Below are positions 54,370 through 61,960 of a stretch of 64,000 nucleotides of DNA, in pieces. Each line of letters opens with the position of its first letter. Position 1 is the stretch's first letter. The stretch spans positions 1 through 64,000 of the forward strand of contig JAJQDT010000082.1 of the NCBI GenBank assembly GCA_021202075.1, given 5' to 3'. The notes beneath the pieces are model-generated. The model had not been told where the DNA came from, made no database searches, and was given only the letters and a program-made list of their open reading frames with translations. This DNA comes from Lachnospiraceae bacterium (GTDB lineage Bacteria > Bacillota > Clostridia > Lachnospirales > Lachnospiraceae). The position numbers and the translations under genes are program-made.

Positions 54370-55299
54370 TCACTCCAGTCCTGCCTCCGCTGCGATTTCA
54401 TCCAGAGCAGCAGCGATTGCGTCGCTGGTAATGGTCGCGCCGGATACCGCATCAAATTCCAGAGAACCGGATTCGATAATCTGTGCCTGAATGGTTTCTG
54501 CTGCCGCTCCGCCGATGTCAGCGGTCTCACCGGATGCATCGATCGAACAATCCACGATTTCTCCGTCGCTTAACACGATGGTCACTGATACAGGAGAAGA
54601 TATACCCTGTGCACTTGCTGTGTAGGAATCACCTTCCGCAAGCTCGGCTTCGGTCTCTGTCTCACGCTCATAATCTTCTTCCAGACCATTTACGTGAACC
54701 TGCGAAGCATCATAATTATCCACAGAAGCAGATGTCTCAGCATCTACGGACGGATATCCAAAGGTGACAAGCAAAATCGGAAGGAAATTCTCAGTCAGAC
54801 CAAGCTGTTCAGAGATACCGTCAATACGTTCTTCCTGCGGAGAAATGCTCATGACGCAGGAGGAAAGTCCGAGATCTGTCGCCTGAACAATCATTGCCAT
54901 AGCAGCCAGACCGCTGTCCATCTCTTCAAGTTCAGGGTACTTAGCCGTATCTTCATTGCCACAGATAATGATTGCCAGCGGAGCAGAAGCAACGCCGGTG
55001 AAGAATCCTGGTACTTCTGCGATAGCATCAAGAGTTTCACGGTCAGTTACAGTGAAAAACTCGATTGAGCGCTGATTGCCGCCCGTCGGAGCAGAAAATG
55101 CCGCATTGAGAAGCTCATCAAGGATATCATCGTCCAGCGGTGTTGAATCATAGCCGTCATGCAGCGTGGTACGATCATAAAGAATGGCCGCACCATCCTC
55201 CTCCGATGCTTCTTCAGCGAGAGTCGTTCCCGCAGTTGCAAAGGCAAAAACAAAAGCCGTCACGGCACAGAGTGTCCGCATAAATTTTCTCTTTTTCAT
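54370..55299 (-). CDS. secreted nitroreductase fused to FMN_bind domain
   Basis: A 309-residue exported flavoprotein. A signal peptide (KFMRTLCAVTAFVFAFATAGTTLA) is followed by a nitroreductase domain (about 40-200) with NAAFSAPTGGNQRSIEFF, the FMN-contact region, and GLAAMAMIVQATDLGLSSC. The C-terminal domain (about 220-305) has DAVSGATITSDAI, the motif at which ApbE attaches FMN through phosphoester to Thr. Together this predicts an extracytoplasmic protein with one bound and one covalent flavin, able to pass electrons outside the membrane. It is divergent from a MerR-type regulator. Substrate is unknown. Confidence 0.9.
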   Translation of the reverse strand: MKKRKFMRTLCAVTAFVFAFATAGTTLAEEASEEDGAAILYDRTTLHDGYDSTPLDDDILDELLNAAFSAPTGGNQRSIEFFTVTDRETLDAIAEVPGFFTGVASAPLAIIICGNEDTAKYPELEEMDSGLAAMAMIVQATDLGLSSCVMSISPQEERIDGISEQLGLTENFLPILLVTFGYPSVDAETSASVDNYDASQVHVNGLEEDYERETETEAELAEGDSYTASAQGISSPVSVTIVLSDGEIVDCSIDASGETADIGGAAAETIQAQIIESGSLEFDAVSGATITSDAIAAALDEIAAEAGLE

Positions 55300-55444
55300 A
55301 AGAATGATCCTCCTTTTCGGATAATTTTTAATTATTTTACACCCTGACCATGGGGCAAAGTCAATTTATTCTTGCAAATAAACATTTTTTCTGCTAAAGT
55401 ATAGCGAAAATATCATTATAATTTAAGAAATGGTCGGGGTATTT

Positions 55445-56266
55445 ATGAGCTATTCGAGCGGTGAAGTGTGTGATATCCTGAATGTCAGTCTGAAAACACT
55501 GCGTCTGTATGAACAGCGCGGGCTGGTTCATCCACGGAGAGATGCAGACAACAGATATCGCAAGTATGAAATAAAGGATCTTTTTGCTCTGTACCAGGTA
55601 AAAAAATATCAGACGCAGGGAAACACACTGTCACAGATATATCAGCTTATGCACGGAGAAACGTTTGAGCATACCCAGGACAAGCTGGCCAGACAGATCA
55701 CCCGTCTGGAAGATCAGATCCGTATTCTCACATGGCAGAAGGAGCATCTGAAAAAAATCTATCAGTCTCATGCGGCCAACCAGAAAAACCAGTTTCATGT
55801 AATTGAAGAGAAAGGATGCGACGCAGAATACGTATACGAATGTATTGTATATTCTGACCGGACAGATGTTGATACGCAAAAAACCGCTCAGGTGATGAGT
55901 GAGTGGCGGAGGCAACCGGAACGTCTGAACATTTTTGTCATTCAGCATCTGGACCAATTAAAAGAAGCCGATGGAAACTATGTTTGTTCTCTTGGCGTCA
56001 CAACAATCGACAGCAGCATTGCAGAGCCATTTCTGTCTGCCGGACTCGTTCATAAAGTCAGAAACGACAGCAATCTGAAATATCCGATGGCAGTAGAGGA
56101 TCCATTTCGAGTCACGGTGGGCATGGCAGAACCTCTTCTGGAATATTATGCACAGCACGATCAAAACAGGCCGGATGAACTGCACATGTATTACAACACA
56201 ACATTCCGGGATGGAGAGCACATACAGCATCTTTTCACTGCAAATGCTGTATGGAAGGACGCCTGA
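55445..56266 (+). CDS. MerR-family regulator with effector-binding domain
   Basis: A 273-residue regulator from ATG 55445 (GGGG 5 bases upstream; an ATG at 55430 is possible). The helix-turn-helix SYSSGEVCDILNVSLKTLRLYEQRGLVHP is followed by a dimerisation helix and a GyrI-like effector domain of about 150 residues (VCSLGVTTIDSS, PMAVEDPFRVTVGMAEPLLEYY). It is divergent from the secreted nitroreductase gene and probably controls it in response to a small molecule. Confidence 0.88.
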   Translation: MSYSSGEVCDILNVSLKTLRLYEQRGLVHPRRDADNRYRKYEIKDLFALYQVKKYQTQGNTLSQIYQLMHGETFEHTQDKLARQITRLEDQIRILTWQKEHLKKIYQSHAANQKNQFHVIEEKGCDAEYVYECIVYSDRTDVDTQKTAQVMSEWRRQPERLNIFVIQHLDQLKEADGNYVCSLGVTTIDSSIAEPFLSAGLVHKVRNDSNLKYPMAVEDPFRVTVGMAEPLLEYYAQHDQNRPDELHMYYNTTFRDGEHIQHLFTANAVWKDA

Positions 56267-56350
56267 TGGACATAATTCATCGAAAGGAATAAATGCGAAG
56301 AGACATAGCTGCGTGAATGAAAGGATGTAAAGATCCGGAAAGGTGAAGCA

Positions 56351-57592
56351 GTGGGCTCCACACCAGAAAGATACATGAATATGGAACGAACAATTACCTG
56401 CACAATCAAAGAGGAGGACGCCGGAATACGCGTCGAACAGTTTCTCCGCCGCAAATCTTATTCCACGAAAAGTCTGGCACAGCTGAAAGCAGGAAGCAGC
56501 AGCACCCGGATCAATGGGAAGGACTGCCGTCTGATCGATCGCCTCTCCATTGGAGATCTGCTGGAAGTCCATATATCGGAAGTTGCCTGTTCCGAAAAAA
56601 TCCCGGCAACGGCTCTCCCGCTTTCCATCGTATACGAAGACGAAGACATCCTGGTAGTCGATAAGCCTGCCGGGCTTCCCATGCATCCGTCTAAGGACAA
56701 CTACTATTATTCCCTGGCAAATGCAGTCATGTACTATTACAGGAACTGCAATGGCTTTATTTTCCGCTGCACCAGCCGGCTCGACCGGGATACTTCAGGC
56801 CTGACCGTGATTGCAAAACATTTCGTCAGCGCAGGTATTTTAAGTTCTATGGTAAAGGGATGTGGCATGGGGTTCGACGACAATGGTTTCAGCGGCAATG
56901 GTTCCGGCAGCAATCGTTCAGGCAGCAATGACTCAGGCGTAAATTCCAGTGGCAATCGTTCCATCGCAAATTCCGGCGGCAAAGCTCCCGGCAGCATTTC
57001 CGGGCTCTTCATGGAGCGCGAATACACTGCCATCGTCTGCGGTGCAGGAATACCTGCATCCGGCGCCATCGATGCACCGCTTTCGCGCAAACAGCCTTGC
57101 AGAATCTATCCACCCGATCTGGGCGCGGAACCCAGTTGTCCATTACCCGAACGGTCTATCGAGCGCTGCGTTGATTTTGAAAACGGGGAACGAGCCGTCA
57201 CACATTACCGGACATTGGAGAGAAACGACAGCTACAGTCTCGTCTCGATTCTTCTGGAAACCGGGCGAACCCACCAGATCCGCGTGCATATGGCCCATCT
57301 GGGCTATCCGCTTGCAGGTGATTATCTGTACAATCCAGCGTGCAGGCGCGCTGCCGCGCAGGCATATTTTGAGTTGCCTGCTGCGCAGATTTCAGGATTC
57401 CAGGGCAGACAAACGTCCGTAAAAATCCCCTGTATCAGCGTACCAGAGAGTATCCGTGGAATTTCCCGCCAGGCACTTCATGCGAGCCGATTGAAGTTTA
57501 CTCACCCAATATCCGGTAAAATCATGGAATTTTCATCCCCGCTGCCGGAGGATATGCAGGCATTCGGATTCAGTCAGGTACGTGTTTCATAA
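56351..57592 (+). CDS. RluA-family pseudouridine synthase with Gly/Ser/Asn insert
   Basis: A 413-residue RNA-modifying enzyme. An S4-like N-terminus (IRVEQFLRRKSYSTKSLAQLKAG) is followed by the catalytic domain: IVYEDEDILVVDKPAGLPMHPS, SRLDRDTSGL with catalytic Asp145, EREYTAIV, LLETGRTHQIRVHMAHLGYPLAGDYLY. Between residues 171 and 216 lies a low-complexity stretch rich in Gly, Ser and Asn (GFSGNGSGSNRSGSNDSG) that interrupts the catalytic domain; relatives have a short loop there. The start is uncertain: a GTG at 56351 has AAAGGTG upstream, ATGs lie at 56375 and 56381. Confidence 0.88.
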   Translation: MGSTPERYMNMERTITCTIKEEDAGIRVEQFLRRKSYSTKSLAQLKAGSSSTRINGKDCRLIDRLSIGDLLEVHISEVACSEKIPATALPLSIVYEDEDILVVDKPAGLPMHPSKDNYYYSLANAVMYYYRNCNGFIFRCTSRLDRDTSGLTVIAKHFVSAGILSSMVKGCGMGFDDNGFSGNGSGSNRSGSNDSGVNSSGNRSIANSGGKAPGSISGLFMEREYTAIVCGAGIPASGAIDAPLSRKQPCRIYPPDLGAEPSCPLPERSIERCVDFENGERAVTHYRTLERNDSYSLVSILLETGRTHQIRVHMAHLGYPLAGDYLYNPACRRAAAQAYFELPAAQISGFQGRQTSVKIPCISVPESIRGISRQALHASRLKFTHPISGKIMEFSSPLPEDMQAFGFSQVRVS

Positions 57593-57606
57593 TAACAGTT
57601 TCCTTT

Positions 57607-57741
57607 ATGAATCACGAGACGAATGTCTCCCCGGATCTCTGGGCGGCATTCCGGGCGGCATTGGCGGAGGCGGACATTGCGGCGCTCCATGTGGGTGCCG
57701 GGGATGTTTTGGACGCGCGGTTTTCGGTTTTAAGAATTTAA
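57607..57741 (+). other. GC-rich segment with overlapping short ORFs, uncertain
   Basis: This stretch (especially 57630-57720) is much richer in G and C than its surroundings. One frame gives 44 residues (MNHETNVSPDLWAAFRAALA...ending VLRI); another gives a Gly/Cys-rich reading (GGIPGGIGGGGHCGAPCGC) continuing from the RluA end. Neither has a ribosome binding site. I cannot tell whether a peptide is made or whether this is a repeat remnant. Confidence 0.25.
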
Positions 57742-58439
57742 CTGTATTTACTGTTAATGGTATACGTCCTGGCCCATCCGCCTGTATTGATCTCATACGG
57801 GGCAAAGCATACAACAGCTTTTCCATTTGCGTTCAGATAAAACTTCATCTTTTTGGGAAGATAATTGTTTATTGTGGTCCAATCCATTGAAGAGCTGTCC
57901 GAATCCGCCTGTATTTTCGCCACAACTTTGGCTTTTACTGTTGCGGCATTTCCCTTGCAGACTTGTACCAGGTTCAGCTTCTTTCCGGTTTTCAGGTCAT
58001 AAGTTAAACCGTAGATATCTGTATTGCTTACGCCGCCAGCGTACCAGTATGTTTTTACCCGGATACTGATGATGCCATTTTTGTTATATGTTACCTTTGA
58101 CGTCGCGGAATACCGGTATGTGTCATTACTTCCCGACGAGCCGGCAGCACTGGCATAATCATAAAGAGTATCCGCGGTTGAGGATTTAAGAAACGTATTC
58201 ACTTCGGAAGTAATCGATTTATTAATTTTCTTGATCGCCGATGTGCTGCCTTTAAGTGTTACCCTTTTATAGTAAACTTTTGCCTTTAAGCTTCCGTAAG
58301 TCTTACTTTTATCTACTTTTGACGTGGTGTATTTCACACCAGATGCTGCATGCACATTGCTTTTCCCGGCAAAGCACAGGCAGAATATCAGCAAAAACAA
58401 TATTCCTGCATGTCTGAATGTTGATCTTTTCTTTTCCAT
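57738..58439 (-). CDS. secreted DUF3298/RsiV-like protein
   Basis: A 233-residue exported protein. The signal peptide is HAGILFLLIFCLCFAGKSNVHA. The mature part has a DUF4163/DUF3298-type pattern: VTLKGSTSAIKKINKSITSEVNTFL, then KTYWYAGGVSNTDIYGLTYDLKTGKKLNL, and FYLNANGKAVVCFAPYEI near the end. Such domains occur in RsiV-like lysozyme-binding anti-sigma factors and in free secreted proteins; no anti-sigma part is present here. It is followed upstream by another small secreted protein gene. Confidence 0.8.
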   Translation of the reverse strand: MEKKRSTFRHAGILFLLIFCLCFAGKSNVHAASGVKYTTSKVDKSKTYGSLKAKVYYKRVTLKGSTSAIKKINKSITSEVNTFLKSSTADTLYDYASAAGSSGSNDTYRYSATSKVTYNKNGIISIRVKTYWYAGGVSNTDIYGLTYDLKTGKKLNLVQVCKGNAATVKAKVVAKIQADSDSSSMDWTTINNYLPKKMKFYLNANGKAVVCFAPYEINTGGWARTYTINSKYS

Positions 58440-58509
58440 ATAAAATTCTCCTCGTATTTATTTTTGCGCAAAGCGCCAGAAAAGGTTTCAGTGTTTCCAT
58501 CCTTCATCA

Positions 58510-59157
58510 CTAAGAAAGTAAATACTTTTTCCGGTTCGCAGCCGTATTCTTATGGTAGGAAACCGTTTTTGCCTTTTTGGAACCCACCAGCTTTTTCAGG
58601 GAAGCATTGAATTTTGCTTTTGTAATGTATGTCGCCTCAGACCCGGAATATTTCGTGTAGTAGTATGTTGACATCTGATAAATGGATTTTGCAAGTTTTC
58701 TGCGCACTTTTGTCCCGGAAAATTTGTAATAATAATCAATCGTGCTTGCAGCCGTGTACAGCTGATCCGTAATGATTCCCTTCTTTTTATAATACGATAC
58801 GTTAGAATAAAATTCTGCCACATACTTCGCTTTCCCGTTTTTGTACGTGTACAGCAATACCTGGTAGCTGGACGATAGATCAGTGCTGGTATACGGTCCA
58901 TAGATCAGCAGCTCCGGAACGGAATTATCATCCAGATAAATGATCTGGAACTTACACTCGGAAAGATCCATCGTATATCCGGTATCTCCCCACTCGATCG
59001 TTGATTTTGCCAGCAGCTTAGAATAGGCTTTCAGTGCTTTTGTCTTTGTGGAAGCCGCCTCCACATTCTTTCCCGGCAACAGGAAAAGTGACGCAGCCAG
59101 CAAGATGGCAAACAGAGACATTTTTGCAATGCGGTTTAACCTCTTAGTAACAAACAT
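58510..59157 (-). CDS. secreted protein of unknown function
   Basis: A 215-residue exported protein with signal peptide AKMSLFAILLAASLFLLPGKNVEA and a Tyr/Lys-rich mature region containing FQIIYLDDNSVPELLIYG, a pattern of one Asp-rich beta-hairpin often seen in Lachnospiraceae secreted proteins. GGAGG lies about 8 bases upstream. The function is not recognised. It lies 70 bases upstream of the DUF3298 gene and may be co-transcribed. Confidence 0.75.
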   Translation of the reverse strand: MFVTKRLNRIAKMSLFAILLAASLFLLPGKNVEAASTKTKALKAYSKLLAKSTIEWGDTGYTMDLSECKFQIIYLDDNSVPELLIYGPYTSTDLSSSYQVLLYTYKNGKAKYVAEFYSNVSYYKKKGIITDQLYTAASTIDYYYKFSGTKVRRKLAKSIYQMSTYYYTKYSGSEATYITKAKFNASLKKLVGSKKAKTVSYHKNTAANRKKYLLS

Positions 59158-59174
59158 TTTTTTTCCTCCTTCGT

Positions 59175-59336
59175 TCAGATAAAAATACTCTTCATTAATC
59201 CAATAGTTACATCTTTTCTCTCAATAGCACTCTCAGGATCTACAACCGCTACCAGTTTCTCCAGAATCTGTGTCTTATCCACGTAGTAAGGAAGTTGTAC
59301 ATTCGTCCCCGAATAATCAATAAGCACTGGTTCCAT
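59175..59336 (-). CDS. possible 53-residue protein or remnant
   Basis: The frame reads MEPVLIDYSGTNVQLPYYVD, then KTQILEKLVAVVDPESAIER to a TGA at 59175-59177. The composition looks protein-like (hydrophobic and charged residues alternate sensibly), but an in-frame stop lies directly before the ATG and no ribosome site is evident. It may be the tail of a lost gene. From 59337 to 59632 I see no gene, only three copies of TTTGATTGCC at about 59580-59611. Confidence 0.35.
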   Translation of the reverse strand: MEPVLIDYSGTNVQLPYYVDKTQILEKLVAVVDPESAIERKDVTIGLMKSIFI

Positions 59337-59632
59337 TTAAATAAGATCCCATTCCCTCTGCTCCCTTTCACTGCGGCAGGTAAATTTGTCTGCCAATTCA
59401 TTTTTATTATATTTCCGGATTTAAGATATGTCAATCAATCCATATCCAGCTTTTTGCATAAAAAGAGCCCGCTCCTGCCATCTCCATATGAGACAGTAAG
59501 ACCGGACTTTATGATTTCATGAAGAAGCAGGCCGCTTTTCCTTTCTTTTGAGTTTGATTTTTGCTTAAATGAATTGTGTTTTGATTGCCTTTGATTGCCT
59601 TTTTGATTGCCCTCGGAATTTTCAGAAAAAAG

Positions 59633-59673
59633 AAGTCCCGCAAACCCTTGATTTAAGCGGGTTCCCGGGACTT
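59633..59673 (-). terminator. tRNA operon terminator
   Basis: AAGTCCCG (59633-59640) pairs with CGGGACTT (59666-59673), with an inner AACCC/GGGTT pairing and a TTCTTTTTTC run on the minus strand. It lies 6 bases behind tRNA-Met. Confidence 0.85.
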
Positions 59674-59678
59674 GTTCG

Positions 59679-59752
59679 TAGCGGAAGGGAGACTTGAACT
59701 CTCGACACCACGGGTATGAACCGTGTGCTCTAGCCAGCTGAGCTATTCCGCC
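59679..59752 (-). tRNA. tRNA-Met(CAT), elongator type
   Basis: 74 bases folding as a cloverleaf with acceptor GGCGGAA/TTCCGCT, D-arm AGCTCAGCTGGCTAGAGC, anticodon loop TTCATAC and T-arm GTTCAAGTC. The acceptor and anticodon stems fit the elongator tRNA-Met of Firmicutes, not the initiator. No CCA is encoded. Confidence 0.93.
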
Positions 59753-59822
59753 ACATATTGTTCTCAGGCTTTCGCCCGAGGACACAGACCGTATCTGTAA
59801 ATACCATCTGTGTTGATATCTA

Positions 59823-59895
59823 TGGGGCCTACAGGGCTCGAACCTGTGACCCTCTGCTTGTAAGGCAGATGCTCTCCCAGCTGAGCTAAGACCCC
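59823..59895 (-). tRNA. tRNA-Val(TAC)
   Basis: 73 bases with acceptor GGGGTCT/AGGCCCC, D-arm AGCTCAGCTGGGAGAGC, anticodon loop CTTACAA and T-arm GTTCGAGCC. The encoded 3' end lacks CCA. It is the first gene of a two-tRNA operon. Confidence 0.95.
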
Positions 59896-59931
59896 ATATC
59901 TGCGGGTCGCCTGCCTGACGACCGCTTTGTT

Positions 59932-59961
59932 ATTATAATACTGTTTCTCTGACTAAGTCAA
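59932..59961 (-). promoter_or_regulatory. promoter of the tRNA operon
   Basis: On the minus strand TTGACT (59961-59956), 18 bases, TATAAT (59937-59932), ending 37 bases before tRNA-Val. Confidence 0.75.
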
Positions 59962-60034
59962 GCACTTTTTTCAAAAATTTACCGCCGCCCGGTACAGCCC
60001 CGGTCCAGCCGCTCAATCCAGGCACTACCTCATC

Positions 60035-60721
60035 TCAAAAATTGACGGCTCTGCCTTTTCTCTGACCTTTCCTCTGCGACAGCTCGGTTCTCCACTCAAC
60101 CCGATAGACCAGCCCGTGGATGACGAAGCTCATCATCGCGCCGCACACCACGTCTATGATGGAGTACTGGTCGAGCATGACGGTGGATGCGCAGATCAGT
60201 ACCATGATGACGAAATGAACTGCAATCGTTAACCGCCGGTGCTTCAGATTGCTGAGGCTGCACACGGCCTGAAAAACCATCACGGTGTTCATCACGTGAA
60301 CCGATGGGCAGACGTTGGTCGGTGTGTCGATCGCGCGGAGCATGACTACGAGATTGTACAGGGCGCCCGTCTCATGCGGCTGTGAGGCCAGCCGGAGGTT
60401 CAGTCCGGTCGGAAACACGTAGTAGATAACCAGGCAAATGGTCAGTCCGGAAAATATCATCTGGCAGAGCTTTTTGTAGTCCTCCCATCCCCGCTTGTTG
60501 AACCAGAGGAAAGTACCTCCTATGTATGGGAACCAGAAGATGTAAGGAATGATAAAGATCTCGCAGAACGGGATCAGCTCATCCAGCTTGCATTGGATGA
60601 TGTATTTTGGTACGATGTTTTCCTCCAGCCAGTGAAATGCCGCGACATAAAACAGCAGATAGCAGACGGAAATTATCAGCGGATACCTGCGAAACCACGC
60701 CTTGATTCTTTGAAGACTCAT
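60035..60721 (-). CDS. PAP2-family membrane protein, catalytic His replaced
   Basis: A 228-residue membrane protein with about six hydrophobic segments. The second PAP2 phosphatase motif is CPSVHVMNT and the third region is STVMLDQYSIIDVVCG. In active lipid phosphatases the third motif has a His (…QHS.xDV) that acts as nucleophile; here it is Tyr, from TAC in place of CAC, a one-base difference. The family dephosphorylates lipid phosphates such as undecaprenyl pyrophosphate. It may be inactive, altered in function, or recently mutated. It starts with ATG 60721 behind GGAG. Confidence 0.8.
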   Translation of the reverse strand: MSLQRIKAWFRRYPLIISVCYLLFYVAAFHWLEENIVPKYIIQCKLDELIPFCEIFIIPYIFWFPYIGGTFLWFNKRGWEDYKKLCQMIFSGLTICLVIYYVFPTGLNLRLASQPHETGALYNLVVMLRAIDTPTNVCPSVHVMNTVMVFQAVCSLSNLKHRRLTIAVHFVIMVLICASTVMLDQYSIIDVVCGAMMSFVIHGLVYRVEWRTELSQRKGQRKGRAVNF

Positions 60722-60909
60722 ATCGCTTCTCCTAACCCGGATAGCCCGGAAAAAATTCAGAATAACTGCAGAGCAGCGCCGCCAAACTTATAACAGGGGG
60801 CTTTTCAATGCCCCCTATCATAGCACCATTTCTCTTTTTTGTCACCTGACTTCCCTTTTTTTTAAGAAAGTTAAGAAATTTTCTCCAAAACGCGTCACAT
60901 TTAAAAATT

Positions 60910-61467
60910 TTAATCGTTAATATATTGGAAGGTATCATCGTCCAGTGTATGGAACTGCTTCAGCCGTCTGCGTGCCGTGTTCGGATCGGCGGAAAAGTAC
61001 AGAAACAGCATTCTCCGGTCAACCAGATCCCAGCAATGGATCCCGACATAGGCGGGATAGCTGCTCCACCAGTAATCCTCGAGACGTCCCACGTATCCGC
61101 GCCTGAGCGGAATTTTATGAATTTCGCGGCTGAAGCTGGCGATTTCCGTGAGCGTGTTCAGTTTCCTTTTCTGTTCGATCAGCTCGTTTCCGGATTTCTG
61201 ATGCGACTTTTGACCGGATGACTGTTTCAGCTGCTTCCGGACTGCCTGCTGCAGCGTCCGTGCCACCTCCGAGATGCGATTCGCGCCTATGATAAAATAT
61301 GCGGAATCGTCTGTGATGCAGAACGCGAAAAGAAGCCATCCGTCCCGCTGGTGCAGCTCGCCGATGACGTCGAGCAAATGTTTTTTAACTCTTTCATCGG
61401 CAAATACGCAGCGGCTTCCTTCCAAGGTGTAATAGTAAACCTTTTTCTCTGACAATAGATGTGACAT
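60910..61467 (-). CDS. REP-associated transposase-like protein lacking HUH
   Basis: A 185-residue protein aligned by eye to the Y1/RAYT transposase family: LLFAFCITDDSAYFIIGA corresponds to the family's AYCLMxNHxHLL, IHKIPLRRGYV to IHxNPVxAGxV and EDYWWSSYPAYVG to xDYxWSSYxxY. The metal-binding His-x-His (HUH) is replaced by DSAYF, and the usual catalytic Tyr region is replaced by a Lys/Gln-rich stretch, so it is unlikely to cut DNA. The frame is intact with AAAGGAGGAAAGAG-type site upstream, suggesting retained function. A palindromic repeat block lies about 220 bases upstream. Confidence 0.65.
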   Translation of the reverse strand: MSHLLSEKKVYYYTLEGSRCVFADERVKKHLLDVIGELHQRDGWLLFAFCITDDSAYFIIGANRISEVARTLQQAVRKQLKQSSGQKSHQKSGNELIEQKRKLNTLTEIASFSREIHKIPLRRGYVGRLEDYWWSSYPAYVGIHCWDLVDRRMLFLYFSADPNTARRRLKQFHTLDDDTFQYIND

Positions 61468-61689
61468 ACTCTTTCCTCCTTTTTTTGGAGAGCTGAGTTT
61501 TTTACTCCCCCAACCGGGAGGCTAACACATCCACAATATATTTTCAACATCATTTTATGTTATGAGACAAATTGTGTCGCTGTGCAGATTGTCCTGGGAA
61601 GTGTGCGCTTTTTTCTCCTGGATACAGGGAAACTGACACATGGAATCCGGCTCATTTGTGCGTAAAACACATGCCGGGCATCATCTGTG

Positions 61690-61855
61690 ATCGGGCAGGA
61701 GACGGCTTACTGGCCCCTGCTCGCCCGCGCGGTTGCTGCGTGCCAGTGGCACGCATTTAGCCCTCGCCGGGTTATGTCCACAATCTCCGATTGTGGATGT
61801 GGGCATCCCACGCTTCGCTTGGGATATGCCTTGCCCGACCCTGCGCATAAAAAAC
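61690..61855. repeat. modular palindromic intergenic repeat, copy C
   Basis: This fills most of the gap 61468-61960, where I see no gene. It contains GTGCCA-G-TGGCAC (61740-61752), a reverse-complement match to the end of the 39-bp unit of 49.8 kb (61759-61772), a perfect 9-bp hairpin (61777-61785 with 61789-61797), and an ATCCCACGCTTCGCTTGGGAT palindrome (from 61804). Parts match copies A and B. Confidence 0.75.
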
Positions 61856-61960
61856 GCACCGGACTGTCCTGCTCTCCGATGCATTTTTATGAATTAGTTC
61901 CATTCACAGACTGGTTGAACCAGTAAATGTAATAGTTTTAAATTAGACTCTGTGCTCCTT

